DNA of 10,376 nt from Paracoccaceae bacterium (GTDB taxonomy: Bacteria; Pseudomonadota; Alphaproteobacteria; Rhodobacterales; Rhodobacteraceae), in contig JALQTL010000128.1 of assembly GCA_023260935.1 (NCBI GenBank), positions 1 to 10,376 on the forward strand. Reading direction: 5' to 3'. How positions within the stretch are numbered: position 1 is the stretch's first letter; each line of letters opens with the position of its first letter. This document shows, in pieces, positions 5,885 through 10,376 of the stretch. The notes beneath the pieces are model-generated. The model ran no database searches. It was not told where the DNA came from and saw only the letters and a program-made list of their open reading frames with translations. The position numbers and the translations under genes are program-made.

Positions 5885-6034
5885 CAAGGTTGCACGGTAG
5901 CTTGCGCAGGGTGCTGGAAGCCTTGGTGCCAGCCCTGACGCATGGAACAGAGGTGCCCATTTTGGGCGGCCAAGTCCTATCTGGATCGACCCCGGCTGAA
6001 ATAGTTGGGTGTGATCGCGACAGGAGGCACCTCG
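5885..6034 (+). other. Intergenic region upstream of the outer-membrane protein gene
   Basis: These 150 bases hold no gene I can support. A tiny hairpin, GCCCA/TGGGC with loop TTT, lies at 5955-5967, and GGTGC occurs twice about 20 bases apart near 5910-5930. A strong ribosome binding site AGGAGG at 6022-6027 serves the downstream gene. I see no convincing -35/-10 pair, although the promoter of the barrel gene should lie here or further upstream. Confidence 0.4.
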
Positions 6035-7822
6035 ATGGGAAAGGGAATGATTGGTCCGGCCGGGACGCGCGCCTGCGCCTTGAAAAGAGGGATGCAGGCG
6101 GCGGCGTTAATGGCGGGGCTTGTCGGTGGGCTTGCCATGACGACCGGTGTTGTGTTGGCACAAGGGGTGGCGGATGCGCAGCCTTTCGCAGGTCGCCCAA
6201 TAGACGGGGTCACGATCCGCATCATCAATCCCAGCACCGATGCGGCCTTCAATACAAGGATCGAGGACAGCGTGCGTCGCGCGCTCGGAATCTTTCCAGG
6301 CACGACGTTTTCCCAGGACCGGCTGAATTTCGCTTTGGGCGCCGCCCGGCGCAATGCGTCGATTGGCGATGTGTCTTACGACACCTTGCCAACGGCCAGC
6401 GGGGGGGTGGATGTCGCAGTGGCAGTCACCTTGCGGGACGGAGCGCAGCCGGACGAAGGCCGCGGCTTTCTGCTTACCGGCAACTCCAGCGACTTTCCCC
6501 TGGCCTTCGATCGGGGCGGAAGCTACCTGAAGTTCAAGCTGGATGCCTTTGCGCTTTATTATGGCAATAACAACGCCTGGTACGGACGCCCCGACCTGAT
6601 GCTGGCCGGCAATCCCCTGGCGCAGGGAACGCCAGCCGGACGCGGTTATGACGACTGGGTCGAAGGCTACCTGCACTATGGCGTCTACGGGATCACCCCG
6701 GTTTCTGAATCGGTTTCGCTCTATGGCGGGCTCAGCGCGATCACTTCGGCGTCCGTCGGGCAGGAACTGTTCACCGACGCGACCCGCAGCTACACGTTCT
6801 TCGAAGATGCCTACATCGGTCTGGTTGGCGGAAATGTTGATGACGCCGGCAACCGTCTGACCTTTAACCTGTCGGCCGGACGCCAGCGGTTCACGCTTGC
6901 CAACGGGTTCCTGATTGCGAACACGGCCGCGAACGGCGAAGAGCGGGCGGCGCTACAAGCCAATGCGCGATGGTCGTCCGACCTTCTTGTTCTGGGGCAG
7001 GTCGCCTATAACAATACCAAGGTCGAAGCCTTCTATCTGGACCCGGACGAACTGCCGCTGCTCGACTCGAAGACCAGGTACGCCGGTCTGAACCTAGAGA
7101 CCCGGCCAACCAATGGGCTGATGCTGGGCGCATCCTACGTCACTGTCCCAGAGTCGAAAGCCAACTACTTCGGGCCGACAGGGACGATCGCCGGCGGTCG
7201 CAAGGGGCTCCAGGTCTATGATCTGCGCTTTACCTACCAGCCCAACCCTGCCGGAGCCTCGGGCCCCTTCTTTGGCGGAGAGATCGCGCGCCAGTCCAAC
7301 CGCAATTTTGATATGGATGCCCGCGCTGGCTATGCCGAGATTGGCTATAACTTCGCCGATGCAAAGTGGTCGCCTTCGGTCAGCTACCGCTTGGCCTACT
7401 TCTCGGGCGACGACCCGGCGACGGCCAGCTTTGAACGCTGGGATCCGATGCTGTCCGGCGGATCCGGCGAGCAGTGGGTGCAAGGGGCAAACCACTTCAA
7501 GGTTTTCCAGGACAGCAACGTGATCGCGCAGCGGATTCAGGCCCGCCTGAAGGTCGCGCCCAAGGTTGAACTGGTGCCGCAGTTCTGGGTCTTCAAGGCG
7601 GACCAGCTGAACAACATTGGCGGCAATCCCGCGTTGTCGTTCCTGACCGATGATGATCTTGGCTATGAGGCAAACCTTACAGTCAAGTGGTTTGCGTCGC
7701 GCCATACCTACGTCCACGGGCACATTGCCTATACCGCGCCTGGCAAGGGCGTGAAGGCAGCCCTGGGTGGCAATGCCAAGGATTGGCTGAGCGCCATGGT
7801 TTTCGTTCGTTACGCATTCTGA
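6035..7822 (+). CDS. Outer-membrane beta-barrel protein, alginate-export (AlgE-like) porin family
   Basis: This 595-aa protein starts with a signal peptide: basic residues up to 18, a hydrophobic stretch at about 22-41, and likely cleavage after VLA (residue 42) or ADA (48). Residues about 54-135 (IDGVTIRI, then an amphipathic helix, GIFPGTTFSQDRLNFALGAA and VDVAVAVTL) resemble a POTRA-like domain. The rest has alternating aromatic and polar strands and ends in VFVRYAF with a terminal Phe, the usual signal for outer-membrane assembly. The block YRLAYFSGDDP-TASFERWDPML and the later WFASRHTYVHGHIAYT fit the alginate-export porin family. A polysaccharide, oligosaccharide or other anionic or hydrophobic solute is a plausible cargo, but no alginate genes are nearby, so the family name should not be read as function. 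The start at 6035 is fixed by AGGAGG seven bases upstream. A Tat-SDR gene follows after 71 bp. Confidence 0.82.
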   Translation: MGKGMIGPAGTRACALKRGMQAAALMAGLVGGLAMTTGVVLAQGVADAQPFAGRPIDGVTIRIINPSTDAAFNTRIEDSVRRALGIFPGTTFSQDRLNFALGAARRNASIGDVSYDTLPTASGGVDVAVAVTLRDGAQPDEGRGFLLTGNSSDFPLAFDRGGSYLKFKLDAFALYYGNNNAWYGRPDLMLAGNPLAQGTPAGRGYDDWVEGYLHYGVYGITPVSESVSLYGGLSAITSASVGQELFTDATRSYTFFEDAYIGLVGGNVDDAGNRLTFNLSAGRQRFTLANGFLIANTAANGEERAALQANARWSSDLLVLGQVAYNNTKVEAFYLDPDELPLLDSKTRYAGLNLETRPTNGLMLGASYVTVPESKANYFGPTGTIAGGRKGLQVYDLRFTYQPNPAGASGPFFGGEIARQSNRNFDMDARAGYAEIGYNFADAKWSPSVSYRLAYFSGDDPATASFERWDPMLSGGSGEQWVQGANHFKVFQDSNVIAQRIQARLKVAPKVELVPQFWVFKADQLNNIGGNPALSFLTDDDLGYEANLTVKWFASRHTYVHGHIAYTAPGKGVKAALGGNAKDWLSAMVFVRYAF

Positions 7823-7850
7823 AGCCGTGTCCGGCATTGACCGGGGCTTC
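7821..7850 (+). other. Structured spacer between the barrel gene and the Tat-SDR gene
   Basis: GAAGCC at 7821-7826 pairs with GGCTTC at 7845-7850. Inside, CCGG at 7831-7834 can pair with CCGG at 7841-7844 around the loop CATTGA, giving a two-storey hairpin that starts within the stop codon of the barrel gene. No T-run follows, so it may protect or attenuate the message between the two genes rather than terminate it. Confidence 0.4.
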
Positions 7851-7893
7851 AGGGATTCCCCCAAACTCACGCCAATAAAAGGATGGTTTCGAC

Positions 7894-8973
7894 ATGGATG
7901 ATGCACCCCAGGATCCGCAGGGCCTCGATCGCCGCGATTTCCTCAAGTCGGTGGGGGTTGTCGCTGCCGCCGGCGGGCTGACTGTCGCCGGATCGGCGGC
8001 CGAGGTGCAAGCGCAGGCCTCAATGACGCTCGGCCCCTATGCGACGCCGTGGGAACCGGCGGACCCCAACATTCCGGGACGGCAGAACGTGGTTCCCGTG
8101 CCGGACGACTATTACATACCCGGCCGTTTTGCCGGCAAGACGGTGATCGTCACCGGATCGGCGCGCGGCATGGGCGAGGTCGCCGCCCGCCGCCTGGCGC
8201 GGGAAGGGGCGAATGTGGTTGGCGTCGACATCCTTGAGGAACTTGGCGCGAAAGTGATCGACGAGATCAATGCAGCGGGCGGCAAGGCCACCTTCGTGGG
8301 CGGCGATATCGTCGACAACGCCGTTTGCGAGAAGATGGTGCAGGTTGCGGTTGATACTTATGGTGGGCTTGACGGTGCGATCAACAATGCGGGCGTGATG
8401 GACGCGCTTTTCCCCGACGAGCCGATCGATTACCCGAACCAGAAGGACCGCGTGATGGCGCGGTTCGACGAAGCGGGCGACGAATACTTTGACCGCGTCG
8501 TCAAGGTGAACGTCTACGGGACGTTCTATTCGATGCGTCACCAGATCCGACAGATGATCGCCCAGAACCGTGGCGGGGCCATCGTCAACGTGGCCTCGGT
8601 CGCCGGCATCCGCGGCTTCGGCGGCACCGTGCCCTATGTGACCTCAAAGCACGCAGTGCAGGGCATGACCAAGACCGCGGCCATCGATTGCGCGGCCTAC
8701 GGCATCCGCGTCAACTCGGTCGGCATGGGGACGACCCTGACCCCGATGTTCGAACGTGCCTTCGAGATCATCGGCCAGCGCCGCGAGACGGGCTTCGCCG
8801 ATACCGGCATCGGTCTTTACAAGAGCATGAGCCTGCTACAGTTCAGCGATCAGCAAAAGCGCGGCTCGACTGCGGCCGAACAGGTGGCCATCATGCTCTT
8901 CCTGCTGTCACAAGAGGCGTCGAACATCACCGGTTCGACCTATAATACCGACGGCGGCTTCACCATCTACTGA
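7894..8973 (+). CDS. Short-chain dehydrogenase/reductase with a twin-arginine export signal
   Basis: This 359-aa protein is a classical SDR preceded by about 75 extra residues. The N-terminus has a Tat signal: DRRDFLK with the arginine pair at residues 13-14, a mildly hydrophobic AAAGGL region, and a probable cleavage site after VQA (residue 40). The SDR core shows the cofactor motif TGSARGMG (87-94), Asp112 at the end of the second strand (favouring NAD), NNAG (164-167), and the tetrad Asn206, Ser235, Tyr248 and Lys252. The usual proline-glycine motif after RVNSV is replaced by GMGTTLTPM, and about 25 extra residues (170-195) follow NNAGV. It therefore looks catalytically complete yet destined for the periplasm, where it would need a retained cofactor, as in Zymomonas glucose-fructose oxidoreductase. 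AAAAGGA at 7877-7883 is the ribosome binding site. It probably forms a unit with the upstream barrel. Substrate unknown. Confidence 0.88.
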   Translation: MDDAPQDPQGLDRRDFLKSVGVVAAAGGLTVAGSAAEVQAQASMTLGPYATPWEPADPNIPGRQNVVPVPDDYYIPGRFAGKTVIVTGSARGMGEVAARRLAREGANVVGVDILEELGAKVIDEINAAGGKATFVGGDIVDNAVCEKMVQVAVDTYGGLDGAINNAGVMDALFPDEPIDYPNQKDRVMARFDEAGDEYFDRVVKVNVYGTFYSMRHQIRQMIAQNRGGAIVNVASVAGIRGFGGTVPYVTSKHAVQGMTKTAAIDCAAYGIRVNSVGMGTTLTPMFERAFEIIGQRRETGFADTGIGLYKSMSLLQFSDQQKRGSTAAEQVAIMLFLLSQEASNITGSTYNTDGGFTIY

Positions 8974-8981
8974 GTGCGATC

Positions 8982-9014
8982 CGGGCGCGCGGCATCATCG
9001 CGCGCCCGTCATTT
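8982..9014 (+). terminator. Strong stem-loop after the Tat-SDR gene, probable terminator
   Basis: CGGGCGCGCG at 8982-8991 pairs perfectly with CGCGCGCCCG at 8999-9008 around the seven-base loop GCATCAT. It begins nine bases after the SDR stop codon. The trailing TCATTT is only weakly T-rich, as is common in GC-rich alphaproteobacteria, but stem strength and position make transcription termination likely. Confidence 0.7.
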
Positions 9015-9040
9015 CCAAAACATTGAAGTCCTGAAACACG

Positions 9041-9202
9041 GAACGCAGGGACGCCCTGAACGGCATGACCGTGGCCGCGGGCACCGTTGCCACGGTGGCG
9101 ACAAGCCCGGCCGGGGGCGAACGGGTGCAAAGGATGCTGATCCTGTTGTGTGACGAAGCTTCAAACTTCACGGAAAGGGTCAGTGGCGCCGCCGGACGGT
9201 GA
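9041..9202 (+). pseudogene. Possible remnant of a second SDR gene (C-terminal fragment)
   Basis: An open stretch between a TGA at 9032-9034 and a TGA at 9200-9202 encodes a short peptide whose end, RMLILLCDEASNFTERVSGAAG (from 9131), resembles the C-terminus of the intact neighbour, VAIMLFLLSQEASNITGSTYNTDGG. Upstream, GMTVAAGTVATVAT recalls the strand after the active site in SDRs (VNxVxxGTxxTPM). The catalytic Tyr-x3-Lys, the cofactor motif and most of the protein are absent, so the fragment would be non-functional. The similarity is read by eye over roughly 20 residues. An alternative is a chance open frame or a short independent gene starting at the ATG at 9065, but no good ribosome binding site precedes that ATG. 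Confidence 0.42.
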
Positions 9203-9214
9203 TACGCAGGCAGA

Positions 9215-9739
9215 ATGAAGGTAGTGCAGATGGGCGCGGATCAGGGCACGGCAAGACACGGTCGGTGGCAGGCGCTGGATGACGCGGCTTTCGGCCTGGT
9301 CTATGGGTCGATCACCGTTCTCAGCCTTCTACTGGCCTTCGATGCGCATCCTGAAAGCCCGCTTCGTGTGGCCGTCATCCTGCTTGGCTCGGTCACAGCG
9401 ATCCTGCTGTCAAAGGCGTTCGCCGGGGTGATGGCAGAAGCCATTCAGGGCCGACGCAAGCCCGGCCGTGAGGACTTCCGCCAGGCTTGGCTGCATGGCC
9501 AGGCTGCCCTCGTCGCGGCCAATTTGCCCGCCCTCTTGTTCGGTCTTTCTGCGCTCGGGGTCTTGGGCGCAGGGTTGGCCATGGCGCTGGCGGAAGGCTT
9601 CTGCATCCTGATGCTGATGCTGGTCGGCGCGCGTGTGGGCTGGGTCGCGGAACACCGCGTTGCCTCGGCGGTGGCGGGCGCGGCCTTCGTGGGCGGTCTG
9701 GGCATCGCCCTTGGCTTGCTGAAGCTGATGCTGCACTGA
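9215..9739 (+). CDS. Integral membrane protein of unknown function (about five helices)
   Basis: I cannot place this 174-aa protein in a family. Hydrophobic segments lie at residues about 26-42 (FGLVYGSITVLSLLLAF), 50-73, 97-118, 120-139 and 149-173, giving four or five transmembrane helices. A basic cytoplasmic-looking loop (QGRRKPGREDFRQ) follows the second helix. The start at 9215 has only a weak AGGCAG upstream; the in-frame ATG at 9230, with GAAGG at 9217-9221 eight bases before it, is an equally good choice and would give 169 aa. No ion-binding or catalytic motif stands out. It lies after the SDR-like remnant and converges with the hydrolase remnant on the other strand, ending 28 bases from that frame. 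Whether it belongs functionally with the barrel/Tat-SDR pair is open, since a strong stem-loop separates them. Confidence 0.75.
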   Translation: MKVVQMGADQGTARHGRWQALDDAAFGLVYGSITVLSLLLAFDAHPESPLRVAVILLGSVTAILLSKAFAGVMAEAIQGRRKPGREDFRQAWLHGQAALVAANLPALLFGLSALGVLGAGLAMALAEGFCILMLMLVGARVGWVAEHRVASAVAGAAFVGGLGIALGLLKLMLH

Positions 9740-9767
9740 CGGGCGGCACCTGCAACCTTGGCGGCAA

Positions 9768-10124
9768 TCAATCTGACAGGTCACCGATCTGTGTTCGCAG
9801 CCTGTGCCTGCCCCGTGCCGCCAAGCGCTGCGATGCATCGGCAAGGCGGAGGTGGGGATCGAAGCGGCCGGTGTTGAGGAACGGAATGGTCTGTTCGATC
9901 CAAAACGGGTTCAGCATCCTGAAGGTGTGAGCGACCGCCAGCGCGATATGGCCCATCATGCCCGCAAGCTTGGTGCTTTCGACAGAGACCCTGCCATCCT
10001 GCGGCCCAACGATCGCGGCGTATGCAAGGGGATGGAGCGAGACCTTCCCGGCAATGATCCCGACATCGCAATCGGGTAGTCGGCGGAGGCGCGGAACGGA
10101 ACCTGACCCGGCAGCCTCCGGCAT
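9768..10124 (-). pseudogene. C-terminal remnant of a lipase-like alpha/beta hydrolase
   Basis: On the - strand, 118 codons contain a segment that closely resembles the C-terminal third of small lipase-like alpha/beta hydrolases common in Rhodobacteraceae: SVPRLRRLPDCDVGIIAG (residues 9-26), then GPQDGRVSVEST (40-51), MMGHIALAVAHTF (56-68) and IPFLNTGRF (80-88). Asp43 and His66 sit where the family has its acid and catalytic histidine. The nucleophile-elbow region (GHSMGG-type) and the first 120 or so residues are missing: upstream on the - strand the frame closes at a TGA near 10155 and I found no continuation in other frames up to about 10260. The last 28 residues look like read-through beyond the normal end. 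This is therefore most likely a 5'-truncated, inactive gene. The core lies at about 9861-10100. Confidence 0.6.
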
Positions 10125-10311
10125 CCGGCACTTGGCGATGTGGGCGGGTCAGGCAATGTGTGCGCGCCTTCTGCCCGGGTACCTGCTGCCCAGTTCGGGC
10201 AGGCCGGATGCCGGGATGTTTAGGTGCCCAGACTGGGCGACATGCCGCCCCGGACCGCCGCCTGATTGTCTAGACTTGGCCGCACAAGATCCGGCAGAAG
10301 GATATGGAGCC
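10125..10311 (+). other. Intergenic region with two small inverted repeats
   Basis: No gene is supported here. CTGCCC at 10186-10191 pairs with GGGCAG at 10197-10202 around a five-base loop, and GCCCAG at 10226-10231 faces CTGGGC at 10233-10238 with a single base between, too tight for a hairpin and more like an operator-type dyad. The region lies between the - strand hydrolase remnant and the + strand gene at the right edge, so a promoter for the latter is expected, but I see no clear -35/-10 pair. Confidence 0.35.
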
Positions 10312-10376
10312 ATGACGAGTTTCGGGCGCAGTGACGCTGCGGGTTGGTGGATCTGGGTTCTGTTGGGGGGGCTGAT
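10312..10376 (+). CDS. Start of a gene, N-terminus of a probable membrane protein (cut by window end)
   Basis: The ATG at 10312 follows GAAGGA at 10297-10302 at a normal spacing. The 21 complete codons visible encode a short polar start (MTSFGRSDAAG) and then WWIWVLLGGL, the beginning of a transmembrane helix or signal anchor. The rest lies outside the window, so no family can be named. A GGAG at 10306-10309 is too close to the start to be the main binding site. Confidence 0.55.
   Translation, partial: MTSFGRSDAAGWWIWVLLGGL

Noticed and set aside
6035..7822. Assigning the barrel as a dedicated alginate exporter
   Set aside because: No alginate polymerase, epimerase or acetylation genes are nearby; the similarity supports only the porin family, not the cargo.
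7094..7906. Open frame of 270 codons on the - strand opposite the barrel gene
   Set aside because: No family features, and the + strand frame has a signal peptide, a terminal Phe and a strong ribosome binding site.
5067..10376. A tRNA-targeted integrative element with attL/attR
   Set aside because: I found no second copy of the tRNA 3' end and no integrase, excisionase or transposase gene within the window.
1..10376. CRISPR array or insertion sequence
   Set aside because: No regularly spaced direct repeats and no terminal inverted repeats with a transposase frame are visible.

Overview
The window looks like chromosomal DNA of an alphaproteobacterium, most probably a member of the Rhodobacterales. 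The GC content is high, and the order infA - maf - ribonuclease G - yacG - tRNA-Phe(GAA), packed with 4-base stop/start overlaps, is a layout I associate with that order. This assignment rests on remembered gene order, not on a database comparison.

Left half (1-5142), housekeeping and conserved metabolism, all on the + strand. A qorB-like NAD(P)H:quinone oxidoreductase comes first. A three-gene cassette follows: an NTF2/SnoaL-fold protein, a GNAT acetyltransferase and a carbon-nitrogen hydrolase, each joined to the next by a 4-base overlap. After a possible intrinsic terminator comes infA with a structured leader. It abuts maf, which overlaps a short RNase G-type endonuclease that lacks the C-terminal zinc-link segment. 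That gene overlaps a tiny zinc-finger yacG gene (59 aa). A tRNA-Phe with encoded CCA and a plausible promoter of its own ends this block.

Right half (5143-10376), accessory in character. Just after the tRNA are two small genes of unknown function: a three-helix membrane protein and a soluble protein of about 67 aa. Next is a large outer-membrane beta-barrel protein resembling the alginate-export porin family, with a signal peptide and a possible POTRA-like N-terminal domain. It is followed at 71 bp by a short-chain dehydrogenase that carries a twin-arginine export signal, which is unusual for this normally cytosolic family. A strong 10-bp stem-loop closes this pair. Downstream are a fragment resembling the C-terminus of another SDR, a five-helix membrane protein, and on the - strand the C-terminal remnant of a lipase-like alpha/beta hydrolase. 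At the right edge a new + strand gene with a hydrophobic N-terminus begins and is cut by the window.

The best candidate for something under-described is the beta-barrel plus Tat-exported SDR pair, which suggests an envelope module importing or exporting a substrate and oxidising or reducing it in the periplasm. The gene remnants beside it and the nearby tRNA-Phe suggest that this side of the tRNA has been rearranged or acquired, but no integrase, IS element, attachment-site repeat or CRISPR array is visible in the window.
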